The notes below the pieces were generated by a model. That model searched no databases. It was not told the DNA's origin and saw only the letters and a list, made by a program, of their open reading frames with translations. Of a DNA stretch of 64,000 bases, positions 45,301 through 56,203 are shown in pieces. Source of the DNA: Sophora flavescens (lineage: Eukaryota > Streptophyta > Magnoliopsida > Fabales > Fabaceae); NCBI GenBank assembly GCA_030762895.1, contig CM061067.1, positions 51,795,667-51,859,666 on the forward strand. Reading direction: 5' to 3'. Every line of letters starts with the position of its first letter. The stretch's first letter is position 1. The position numbers and the translations under genes are program-made.

Positions 45301-48300
45301 CTATAAATCTTGGAAGTGTTGATAGCTTGTTCCTATGATGGCCAAAAAATATGAATAAGTAGGCCTATGATACTATGTTTCAACTTTTCAAGTATTGATC
45401 ATGGATTTAGAACTCTTAATAACTTGTTTATTTTATGTTGTTAAAGCTAGTATGTGTTACTTTCATTTTTCCAAGATGATCATGGACTTGAGCTCCATAA
45501 GATATTTGGATTCTAAGTCTAAGATATTGGAAAGTTTAAGGATTTATAACTGTTTATTTTATGTTGTTAAAGCTAGTATGTGTTACCTTCATTTTTCCAA
45601 GATGATCATGGATTTGAGCTCCATAAGATATTTGGATACTAAGTCTAAGAGATTTGAAAGTTTAAGGATTTATAACTTGTTTATTTTATGTTATTAAATC
45701 TAGTATGTGTTATTTTCATTTTTCCAAGATGATCATGGACTTGAGCTCTATAAGAGATTTGGATGCTAAGTCTAAGAGATTGGAAAGTTTAAAGATCTAT
45801 AGTCTATAAATCCTATTATGGCCGAACCTAGAAGGTTATGGACCTAGGAAACATTGTTCATATTTTTCCAAAATGATCATGGTTTTGAGCTCCTTAACAC
45901 ATATGGATGCTAAACCTAAGAGATTGGAAAGTTTAGTGAATACTAGCATATTTTACTAGCGTTGGCCGAATGCCCTATGTTTTTAACTCAGTGGAATGTT
46001 AATTCAACTTTGTTAAATGATCATTGTTTATGAACTCCTAACACTTAAGGATCATAAATCCATGAGTTGTATAATTTTCGGGAATCTCTAACCCTAAGAA
46101 CTAATCTTGGCCGAACCTATACCTTGTGGTTTAGTGTTCTTGTTTTGATTTTAACTTGTGATTTTGTGTTCATAACCTTAGACTTCCATCGTGGGGGAAA
46201 CGAGAACGTTCGTGACTTACCTCGTCGAACATCTAATCTTCTTACCTTCACAGAAAGTAAGATGGGATTGCCAAGGGATATTCAATGACTATATACATGT
46301 GTGTATGTGTTTACTTGAGCGATTTGATTATTATTGTGATATGGAGCCAATACTTGAATAACTTGATTACTTGAACTATTGTGGTTATTACTTGAAGTTG
46401 AACATTACTTGCTTTAAAGTGTTATGAATTATCTATATATGTGATGAACCGTCGTTAACTGTGATATGATTGTTGAGAATATATTACTGTTGATTGAAGT
46501 TTTAGAAGCCGGACTTGAGTCTGTGCATAATGATTATAAAGGATTAAAAGCGTTAATAAGCCTTGAATAGAACTTTGAAAGTATTGGTTTCAGTTATAAA
46601 AGTTCCTTGTTTAAAACGCTTACTTCAAGAAAATGAGATTCTTATTTTGAAAAGAAACGTTGAAGTGTTTTTAAGACAATAGAAATTACCTTTTTATGAT
46701 CCAAAGTTGGTACGAGAGAAAACCTTTTCGATCTATGAGTTTTATGAAGGAAAACCCCTTTGAAAATTGTTGACTTTATTTCATCAAGGATTTCAAAAGC
46801 AAACGAATTTCCTAAATGTTTTATAAAAGAATTTTTAAAGGAAAATATTTTCTCCTAAATGATTTAGAAACGTTCGGGTTACTTGGATAAGTGACCGAGG
46901 TTTTGTTTTGGTTTTTGATTTTCACCGAGTGAAAAGTAAGCACATGTGAAAGAGAATACTAGTTCGCAAGATGTCGCCTCTAGTATTCAGTTTATGCACG
47001 TGATCTGGGATCCGTGTCAAGAATTATGGACCAAGGGTCCTAATCATGATATTATGGGCTAGGAGTCCTAATTTTGGAATTGAGGACTGTGTGTCCTAAT
47101 TTCATTGTTATGCGCTAGGAGTCCTTATCATTTTGAAATAAAACATGGATAAAATTATAATTTTTTCTACGACCACAACTTTGGACTGCGGCAGCAGTCT
47201 AAGGTATTGTGATTGGACACTCGGACTGTGCGTCATGTGTTATTAATTTTTAAGTGATGGATATTGTGAATAGTCGTTAGCTTTGGACTTCGACAAACGG
47301 AAAAGAGAGAACACAAAGAAAAGTCTCGTCAATAAAAAGTCTTTTATTCATATGCATTTCCCCTTGGCAGACGTGCTTGAGTTATTCGAATACCCGCTTA
47401 AGATGTGGTATTCGATGAGGTATACATCCGAATGGCCGTTATAAGGGATTCGTGATGATGTTGATCCGGGCGCATGAGGTGATGGAGACAACTTGCCAAA
47501 CGGGGCGTATGAGCCTGATCAACTCTTTCTTTCTTAATGATAAAACGGTGATGGTATCTCATGAGATTAAGATTAGAGCCTGATGACTGAAGTGTCATGC
47601 ATTATCTTTATAAAATTGATTGATTCGGGTATAAGACCGATAATACTTATTGTTTACCTATGAGTAATGTTTAAAATGTTAATATGTCAGGGTGTTGTAT
47701 GTATCATGTGTATGGTTGTTGTGCGATATATCCGTTGTCGGTATCTCACTCTTTCATGTCTACTTGTTATTCTCTCTTCCTTTTTGGTATCGCCGTATGT
47801 ACATGAGTCTAGATGGATCCCAATATCCCGCTTGCGTCGACAACATCGAAGACTGAGGTCTTCGAAGACGCAGGGAATGCTGGGGCATGGCAGATACACC
47901 CAGGGGCGACACCTGCCACCTACCACGGAGTAATCACCACGACCGATTTAAATGCTGACGGAGACCCAATCCGTAGAAGCCACACTGGAAACTAGGAGGG
48001 TAGCTCTGACTCCGATTTGGTATTACCTTCATACACTACGAGCTCACGGACTGCTATATGAGCCACCACCTCTAGAAGTAGAGCTGGCAGCGCCGATCGA
48101 GGAGGATCCCGAGGAGGACCCTGAGGAGAACCCCGAGGAAGACTTCGATGAGACCATGGAGGAGGATGAGTCGGAGGATCATGTTATGGATCATGACGAC
48201 GATGGCGATTCCGTAGATGAGGGCGACGACGTTATAGATCCATTACTTGATGTCTCATCTCGTGGGAGCCTTTGTGGAGACCCTGCTTGCAGCCAGTGTT

Positions 48301-48502
48301 AGTAACCAGTTCGGAGCGTTTTGTGGATAATCTTCCATCATCTGACTTTTAGAGTTATCTTTTGGATGTGGTTCCAGACCCTTTTTCCCTGTGTCTTACT
48401 TACTCTCTTTTAAGTTGTAACTCCTAGATGTCTAACTCTGTTCCAATGACCATTGATAAGGCCCTAACTTATGTACTGGAACTTGGCTTTCATTGGGACA
48501 TG

Positions 48503-48554
<52 letters not shown>

Positions 48555-48753
48555 GTGTGCGTGTGTGTTGTCTTCAATTCATGTTCTGAGTGTTCATCAC
48601 CTTTATCTTCCTTCATCTCAAAAATAAATTAACTACCATTTTTAGTGTACTCATCCATCGAGAAAATGATACTTTCAGAAAGTAACCAGCATTGTAAATC
48701 AGAAATATTTCCGCAATTGGGTAACCATGTGATGCAGGGTTTATGGTATCACA
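45301..48753 (+). repeat. 3' LTR of element A, lacking its first ~1062 bp
   Basis: Corresponds to 23562-26882 of the 5' LTR and ends ...TATCACA before the ATCCC target duplication. It is 3453 bp against 3321 bp for the matching part of the 5' LTR. The excess is explained by one additional 126-bp repeat unit (three units beginning at about 45420, 45547 and 45673, against two at 23681 and 23807). The U3 region with the TATA box is missing. Confidence 0.9.
47813..48302 (+). pseudogene. LTR-borne reading frame with acidic C-terminus (3' copy)
   Basis: The counterpart of 25954-26436. This copy has no internal stop in the first 60 codons but loses frame at a 2-bp deletion near 47986 (ACACTGGAAAC against ACACTGTGGAAAC in the 5' copy). 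The acidic half is open to TAG at 48300-48302 and carries an additional 12-bp Glu/Asp-Pro repeat unit. Function unknown. Confidence 0.5.
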
Positions 48754-48758
48754 ATCCC

Positions 48759-49489
48759 CACCGGTCTTTATATTGACGGGAACCAAGAGGTGTTAATAAT
48801 AGATCCCCTTTAACTTGGTTTTCCACACCCACAGTCAAGGATATCATCAATAACCGTACCGTTTAAAGAACAATAGTCTCCTTAATTATCTCTTTGCATA
48901 AGGAAATGAAGGAAGTGATTTAGGGTGCAAAAAACTTGCCAAATTTCCTATAAATTTCCAGCATACAGAGTAATTATATTTATAAACCAATTCATGTCAC
49001 TTGATGAGGAAAAACAACTCTTCAAGGGTTTGAAAGAACGGATACGACATTTCATGCATATATCTTTTTATGAATGAATACTTATATTCATGAAAGAATA
49101 CATCTTTTAGGAAGGATTTGAAAGCCACAAAAATCACACCATTCAAAATAACCTAAAACGTGTTTCTACAAAATTATGTGACGTCCACACTGAGCGTGGA
49201 GCAACCTACGTATGCTAAGCGTAGGCTCACTCTGCAGTATAACATTGTTCAGTGTCTCCATCGCTAAGCGACCATTTCCTGTGTTGAATGTTGGACCCTA
49301 ATCAAAGTGGTCTTTTTGCCGCTAATCATGCGCTGAGCGCAATTCTTCCTACTTTGAGGGCGAATTCTACCGTGCGTCAGTTTAATGGGTAGTACCACGG
49401 TCATTTTTATTCACCCTTAGATCATATGTTCCTCATTGTTATGTCCTAGACTCTCTACATTGGATTCTCTACCCCGTCAGTCCAAGAAT
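48759..49489. other. intergenic spacer right of the retrotransposon block
   Basis: No gene or repeat boundary could be supported. It is continuous with 22400-22494 once the insertion is removed. Confidence 0.45.
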
Positions 49490-50170
49490 CTGCCATCTTC
49501 GTTGGTCTATGTAGTTTTACAAATGAACGATTTTAATCCGTGTAGTTTTAATTGTTCAAATCAAGTCCCCATAATTTTAAAATCGAACAATTATGGTCTT
49601 GACGTCAACCTATCATCCAATACTTAATGGGAGTTGTTGACTTGACTATCTCTTTGTGACATGACATTAGTGTTGGACTTTAATTAGTTGAAAAAAAATA
49701 AAATAAAAGTTTAAAAAAATTAAAAAGTGCCCGAATGTGCTATGCATGTGTGCATCCTTTTAGCGTTTTCTATTTTTGAGTTTTAGTTTTATCATTCTAT
49801 TCTTAACTAATTAAATAAAAGACGTGACATTAGTGTTGGACTTTAATTAGTTGAAAAATGAAATAAAAATTATAAAAAATAAAAGGTGCACAAATGTGCT
49901 ATGCACGTGCGCTTTCTTTTAGCGTTTTCTATTTTTTAGTTTTAGTTTTACAATTCTTTTATCAAATAATTAAATAAAACTGATTCTACATTAATGTCGC
50001 ATCAAATTAAAAAGGGTTAGTCAGGTCAACAACCCCCATTAACTATTGGATAGTAGGTTGATTAGGAGCAAATTTGTTCGTTTTTTAAATTAGAAGAATT
50101 TGATTAGAGCAATTTAAACTAGAGGGACCAAAATCACTTATTTGTGAAAGTAAGAGGCCTAAAACTACAA
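49490..50170. mobile_element. fold-back element with internal 164-bp tandem repeat
   Basis: Inverted segments flank the region: GTCAACCTATCATCCAAT (about 49603) and ATTGGATAGTAGGTTGAT (about 50043), and TTGTTGACTTGACTA against TTAGTCAGGTCAACAA. Between them a ~164-bp unit starting GTGACATTAGTGTTGGAC is repeated (about 49661 and 49824). No flanking duplication was found, so the outer limits are approximate. Confidence 0.6.
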
Positions 50171-50270
50171 TTAAAGCAATTAATTATCAAATCAAGAGTT
50201 AGCCTTCACTTCCTTTTTTTTTAAAAAAAAATTGCTTTCAAAATGTGTTTCCTTATACTAACCACGTTTA

Positions 50271-50736
50271 CTAGTATTTTTGCACTCGTGAGATGCATGG
50301 GTCATCAATTACTATTATTATTGATAACATTGTTATTATTAGTAACTTGAATTGTGTCTTTATATGTACGAAACTTTTTTTTCCTTTATCCCAAATTAAG
50401 TTCACTATGTCAAACATTTTCTTGACTTATTTCATACATTGCTTTCGATATTTCCTTCTCACCCATAATGATGGTACTCATTCATCTCCAAAACTTTTTA
50501 TTGATAGACAGAAGTGATTAGCAAAAACCTTGAAAAAATTTTATCTATAATTTGAGTGCAAGGAATTGAATATTATTTTTATTTTAAAATGATATTGCAA
50601 TACGTAATGTAACACTATGTGTTAGGTGTTCCTCTTCGATTATTACTAATGATCAACTAATTCTCTTAAATCATGTGGTGCTGACACGTGTCACTTTATT
50701 AGAAAATCATCAATTCCCCTTATTAATTAGTATAGA
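50271..50736 (-). mobile_element. small non-autonomous Helitron
   Basis: On the minus strand it starts TCTATACTAATTAATAAGG, a classic plant Helitron 5' terminus, at 50736. It ends CTAG at 50271-50274, preceded by a decayed GC hairpin (ACCCATGCATCTCACGAGTG). It sits between A and T as Helitrons require (50270 A and 50737 T on the plus strand). There is no duplication and no coding capacity. Confidence 0.65.
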
Positions 50737-51115
50737 TATAGATTTATTATTTAAAATAGAAAAAACAAAAGCGAGGATGTAAAAAAAAATAGATTAGAAA
50801 ATATGAATAGCTCTACCTCTATTTATGTCAATTCAGAGATTGCCATGTTTGACTCCCAAAACATTGTACCTTTACCGGTTTGTAAATATTTTAAAACAAA
50901 AAAATATATAGAGTTTAGAAAAAAATAAAAATAAAAAAATTTCATCACTTGACACGTGGCTTGCATCATTGTGCTACACTAAAATCAGCATTTCCCCTTA
51001 TTAATTAGTATAGATATAGATTTATTATTTAAAATAGGAAAAACAAAGGCAATGATATAGAAAAAAAAAAATAAAAAATATGAATAGCGCCGCCTCTATT
51101 TATGTTAATACAGAT
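50737..51115. repeat. tandem duplication including a Helitron 5' terminus
   Basis: The 5'-terminal string CCCCTTATTAATTAGTATAG with following sequence (ATATAGATTTATTATTTAAAATAG) recurs about 278 bp downstream (50716 and 50994). Both copies are followed by similar CTACCTCTATTTATGT / GCCGCCTCTATTTATGT stretches. Confidence 0.65.
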
Positions 51116-51826
51116 ATTAGAAAAATAAAAAAGTAAAGTAGAAAAAAATAATAATTCAAATTTTTTTTTACAAAAAATTAGAAAAGTATATAAAAAAATA
51201 GGAAAATAATAATTAGAAAAAAATTCAAAACAATTAAAAAAATAAAATTAATCAGAAAACAAAAAGATTTTAAAAAAATCAATTATAAAAATAAACATTT
51301 TAAAAAAAAGTAAATAACAAAAAAACTAATTCGGGAAAAAAAAATTTAAAAAATATATTATAAAGAATATATGTTTAAAAAATAAACAAATAAATTTAAA
51401 TAATCCAAAATAATCCACCAGTTGACAACTCCTTCTACTGTTATAGGAACGATAGAAGAAAAGTTGTTAATTGATAAAGTGGTATACATATTGAATACTA
51501 AAATATATATAAATATTAAAATATAGTAATTGGTTCGGTTCAAAAATAACCGAATTAATGACCATTGAGTTTGGTTCAATTCGGAGTCGTGCATAAAAAA
51601 GAAAAAAAACGAACCAATTTAATTGGTTGGTTCGGATTTTCAAATTCATCGAATTATTGGTTCAAGTCTTACAACCCTAAACGTTTTCGAAGAACAGGTA
51701 GCTTTGCTACCTTTCCTGTCTAAAAATATTTAAAAACAAAAAAATTATAAACTTTAAAAAGTCAATAACAATATTCGAACCAATTAAAATTAGTTTGGTT
51801 TGATTCGGTTCGAACCGGAAAATATT

Positions 51827-51867
<41 letters not shown>

Positions 51868-52238
51868 ATTATATATACATTAAAATATAAGTATGTAAAA
51901 TTAAAACATCAAGAACATGACAACTCTATTTTTACTGTTTGCCAATTTATGATTGGTTGACAGTGTAAAAAACTTTACACTGTCAGTGTATACAAATAAA
52001 TTAGAAAAAAAAAGTATTAGCAAAAAAAATTATTTGAAAAAAATTAAGGAAAACATAAAAAAAAACTAAAAATTTTTGTATAAAAAATTTTTAAAATAAA
52101 AAAATAAACGTTTAAAAAATTAAAGTTACAAGTAAAAAAAAAATTAATTTTAATTTTTTTTTTAAAAAGCAAAAAATCTTAGTGTTGACATGTGTTTGTA
52201 CAGTAAAATTGTCTAATCAACTTTTATATTAGTATAGA
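51116..52238. other. very AT-rich DNA with (TA)n tract and a further Helitron-like end
   Basis: Mostly A/T homopolymer-like sequence. A (TA)n tract lies at about 51831-51860. A third TTATATTAGTATAGA terminus (minus-strand Helitron 5' end) ends at 52238, but its CTAG end was not found. No gene. Confidence 0.5.
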
Positions 52239-54965
52239 TTTTCATTTCCCCCTCACTCCTTTTGTGTCTAAAGTAGCGTTGTTCTAATGTTTTTTTTTTT
52301 TTGAACCAATTGCTCTGAGGAAGCATTTGGTACAAATTTTACAAAAATATTCTCGGGATTGTAGGTATGGGAATAAAAGTTTTCCATGTTTGGTACAAAT
52401 TTTAAAAAGTTATTCTCAGGCAAAAAAAGATTCTCGGGAATAAAATTAGTGAACGATAGTTATAAATTTAGGAAAACTCTATTCCCATGTGTGAAGGTGG
52501 GAAAACTTTATTCTCTGGAATCACATTCCTATGAATGTAGTTTACCTGAAAATAAAACATTACAAATACCAAACGTCACTTAAAGTTAACAATAGTGTAA
52601 AAAGGATTGTCTAAAAATACATTATTGATCATAATATGTATGCTGTCTAACTTGATTAATTTCGTCAAGCAAAGTACTGATTCATGGGATTCGGCAAAAA
52701 AAAAAAAAAAAGGTAACTGTATAATCATATTGCTGATTATGATTTCATGGTGTTTGCATAGAGAGGGTGTCAAACTCGATTCTTCTTGATCATCAGTTGC
52801 CAGTTGAACCTTTTTATCCCCTCAAGTAATTTTGATTTCTATTTTCACTTTGGAGAAAGCTAAAGAAAAAACAAAAGAGAAGAGAATAAGAAATCATTAA
52901 TAATCATACTAGCATCTTGGCCTAAGTTTATTAATTCTTAGCTAGCATGTGCATATCAAAGAAGCTACTACAACTTTTTACTGCAAGGTGCTGTGATTAG
53001 TCTCATTATTCTAAGTGCACTCATTCATCCAAATTCAAATTAAATCACATCACATCGATCAGGATATCCCCTAATACACGCACATACACGGAGAAAACCA
53101 AACAAAAAGATTGGTATAACAAACCCAATATTCACTAAAGAGCAGCCACATTATACTATGCCTAAGTCTAGCTATTGCTGAAAGGGAGTCACAACACAAT
53201 TGAGCAAGCATTTTAGGTTTGCTTTGCTATACCCTTTAAAATAAACTTAAACCAAAGTTGGATTTTATAGAAATTCCCTGATCAGAATTTAAGACCAAGA
53301 AGAATGAAAGAAGTGTCAGTGGTCCCCTAGAACCCCAATTAAATTGATAATTAATATGATAAGCAACCTGTCAAGATTAGACTCACCAAGCTACAACCTC
53401 CCCACAACCCTCACTATAGCCTTACTGGCTGATCATGAAATGGTTGGATATATCATCTCTCTTTCCAATCCTCTATGTCTATATCCTTTATTTTGTTTTC
53501 TCTCATTCAATTTTCCCACTGAATTTTCTCTGTTGACAATCATTCCTTTGTATCATTTTCATTTCTTAGAAGCTGTGTGGACCATCCAGTTGTGTCCATC
53601 TAAGACTTGAGCATTAAGAAGAAAGTGAAATATTCTTCCGTAGAGACTTTGTAGGTAAAAATCATGATGAGGATGAAAGAGATTTAGACAAGCAAATCCA
53701 ACCATCCAATGTGTTTACTTTTGATCAATGAAGGACCCGCAGAAGGATTAATGTCAATGCATGCACAAAGGCTCATGGAATATAAAATGGATTTAATCAG
53801 TATGCATCGATAGTGTAAAGATTTTTTATATTTTTAACCAATTAGAAATTGATCATACTTTATTAAAAATGTTTAACTGTTGTTCTAATTATCTTAAAAA
53901 TCACACATATCATGATTTCTAATTAATTTATAATGTTTTACACTGAAAAATACATATAAATTAAACTCATAAATTTCATTTGTTCCTCCATCACCATGGG
54001 GTATATAAAGTAATTCCAATAACTTCTCATTGTTCCTTTATTAGTTAATTTCATTGATCCCCACATGCATTGTGGGAGTTTTCTCCTATCTTGTTGAGGA
54101 AATGGAACCTTTACCATAGATGAACAAACAAGCCCTTGCCCACCACCAGATCCTATGCCTGCAACTACCCCTTTTAACTAAGGGACGTTTGGATTCTCAT
54201 TAGTTGTTTTGTTTGGCACGCAAGAAGGGCAAGGTTTCTTGAATTTTTGGTTAAATATGAAAATGGCAGCATTAAATTGCAGTTTGCATGTACTACCCCT
54301 AGTTTGTTTTCATTTTCTCTAAGGTTGGGGGCGTCTGCCCCTACTAGTTTTTTTTTTTAAAAGTAACTTTCAAATAACTTTTCTTTTGCCCTTTGTAAAA
54401 AAATTCTTGTTCTATTCTACATAATGTTTAAAAAATATTGTCCCCATTGGCATTACTCCACAACACTACCCTACATAACACTATTTTTCACTATAATTTC
54501 AATTATAAATTTATTTAGAATTAATAAAATAGATAAAGTGAGAAAGATAGTAAAAAGAAGTACCACCCCTGCTACACCTATAACAATTTTTTTTCCTCTC
54601 TTATGTAGTGTAAAGAAATGTCTCTATCTTTGCGCAATAACCAAAAAAAAAAAAAAATTACAGATGAATTCTTGAACGATTGTTTGGTTACATATAATAT
54701 AGTTTGTTTCATTTTCTGGATATATACAATAGTTTTTGTAATCTCTAATTTTTGATTTAATGATAACGATGTCATTATTTTATTATGTATACATTTATAT
54801 TTTTATTTATAAAAAAATATTTATAGTATAATCTTGCTCCCACCAACTAAAATTCATGGATCCGTCCCTGCATACAACACTTGAGTATTTATATATGATA
54901 AGTTTAGGGTTTAGGGTTTACACTCTTCGAAATGCTCCCTATATATACTCCGTATATACGAGCAA
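52239..54965. other. intergenic spacer, no gene seen
   Basis: No convincing coding region. The 88-codon frame at 53344-53610 is unrecognised. Fragments with repeated ATTCTCGGGA/TTCCCATG motifs (52340-52580) look like part of a decayed MITE. A telomere-like TTTAGGGTTTAGGGTTTA occurs at 54903-54920. Confidence 0.45.
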
Positions 54966-54974
54966 TTACATTTT

Positions 54975-55522
54975 GAAAAAAGGTTCATTTTGGTCCCTGA
55001 GAAAAACTTTGGGGTCCGTTTTAGTCCATGAGAAAAACTAAAACACCAGATTAGTCAATCACAATTTCAAAATAGGGACACATTAGTCTATCTATTTGAT
55101 CTTGTTAGACACCATATGTTATCTCTGTGTATATTAGGGTTTCATAGTTGCTAATTTGGGCAGAAATTGGAGTGACGTCGATTAGGTCTCATTTTGGATA
55201 TTTAAGTGCCATTTTTTGTTGCTTAACGGATCAGTTTCTTTTTACCGTGTGCGTTCAAAATAAAGTTATTTTGGGCATTTAAGTAAATGTTTAATAACCA
55301 ATTTACACTATGGAATTTGTAAATATCATATAACAATACACCTAAGCAAGAAAACAAAATACATCATCGACTTAATTAACGAACCCAAACTAACAGGAGG
55401 TTAAAGAGGGACTAAAGTGTCCCTAGTTTAAAATTGTGAGGGACTAATTTGATACTTTAATTTTATCATGAACTAAAACTAACCCAGATATTTGTCTCAA
55501 GAAACAAAATGAGTCTTTATCC
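54975..55522. mobile_element. Mutator-like fold-back element (decayed)
   Basis: The left arm (CATTTTGGTCCCTGAGAAAA, then TTTTAGTCCATGAGAAAAAC) is inverted in the right arm (TCATGAACTAAAAC, then CTCAAGAAACAAAATGAG). The flanking 9-mers TTACATTTT (54966-54974) and TTACAGTTT (55523-55531) match at 8 of 9 positions. Non-coding. Confidence 0.55.
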
Positions 55523-55629
55523 TTACAGTTTTAATATAAGGATTCATTGCCTCCTATACTTCACACATGCCGCAAAGTTATTATCAGTTCAACTTATCTA
55601 TATAGTACATTGTTTATTGATCACTCGAA

Positions 55630-55682
<53 letters not shown>

Positions 55683-56198
55683 ATTAGTAAGGAGTGCAAA
55701 TAATTAATTATGAGTATTAACAATAGATTTTAATTGGTATATACTATTAGTGTAAATATTTTTTATACTGTCAACCAATAATAAATTGTCACGTCATTAA
55801 AAATCTTTGATTCTTATCCAAATCACCTTAAAAGTTATTCATATCATGATTTATGATTGGTTGACAATATAAAAATATTTAAACTGACACTGCATGCCAA
55901 TTAAACTCTTAATAATATCAACTTACATTACATATTCACCTTTTTTTGAAGCAACATATTCACATTAGATCCTCATTAATGCTTAAATAACTAATGATGG
56001 TGATAAAACTTAATATGTTTAGTATTTTAACATTTAATTTTGATGCATTATTATTATAAACTTTTTTTACACTATCATTCACTAATTTGTTATTATATTA
56101 TCGATCAAAAAATATTTAATTTTTATAATAATTACATCAAAAGTCACATATATTATAATATATGATTGTTCTTGGCTTAAAATCTTTTATACTTATAA
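55523..56198. other. intergenic spacer with (TA)n microsatellite
   Basis: A (TA)n tract lies at about 55636-55677. No gene recognised. Confidence 0.5.
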
Positions 56199-56203
56199 TA
56201 TAT

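Larger units (their letters stand above)
22500..48753 (+). mobile_element. Element A: Ty3/gypsy (chromovirus-like) retrotransposon containing nested elements B, C and D
   Basis: The outer ends are TGTAACACC (22500) and a terminal CACA (48753), flanked by an exact 5-bp duplication ATCCC (22495-22499 and 48754-48758). The order is 5' LTR, iMet-type primer site, gag, protease, reverse transcriptase, RNase H, integrase, then a partial 3' LTR. Domain order PR-RT-RH-INT is diagnostic of Ty3/gypsy. The C-terminal tail after integrase resembles the chromodomain-like tail of chromoviruses. The gag is interrupted by C (27353-34564) and D (35190-36428), and the start of the 3' LTR is replaced by B (40009-45300). 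Stops, a frameshift and a deletion show the element is inactive. Confidence 0.88.

Noticed and set aside
24202..46288. 73-codon frame open in both LTR A copies (24202-24423 and 46067-46288)
   Set aside because: The LTRs are so similar that a short open frame in both copies is not independent evidence, and there are no complementary lesions to test as there are for the 25954 frame.
54903..54920. Telomere-like TTTAGGG repeats
   Set aside because: Fewer than three units. Short telomere-like boxes are common in plant DNA and do not indicate a chromosome end.
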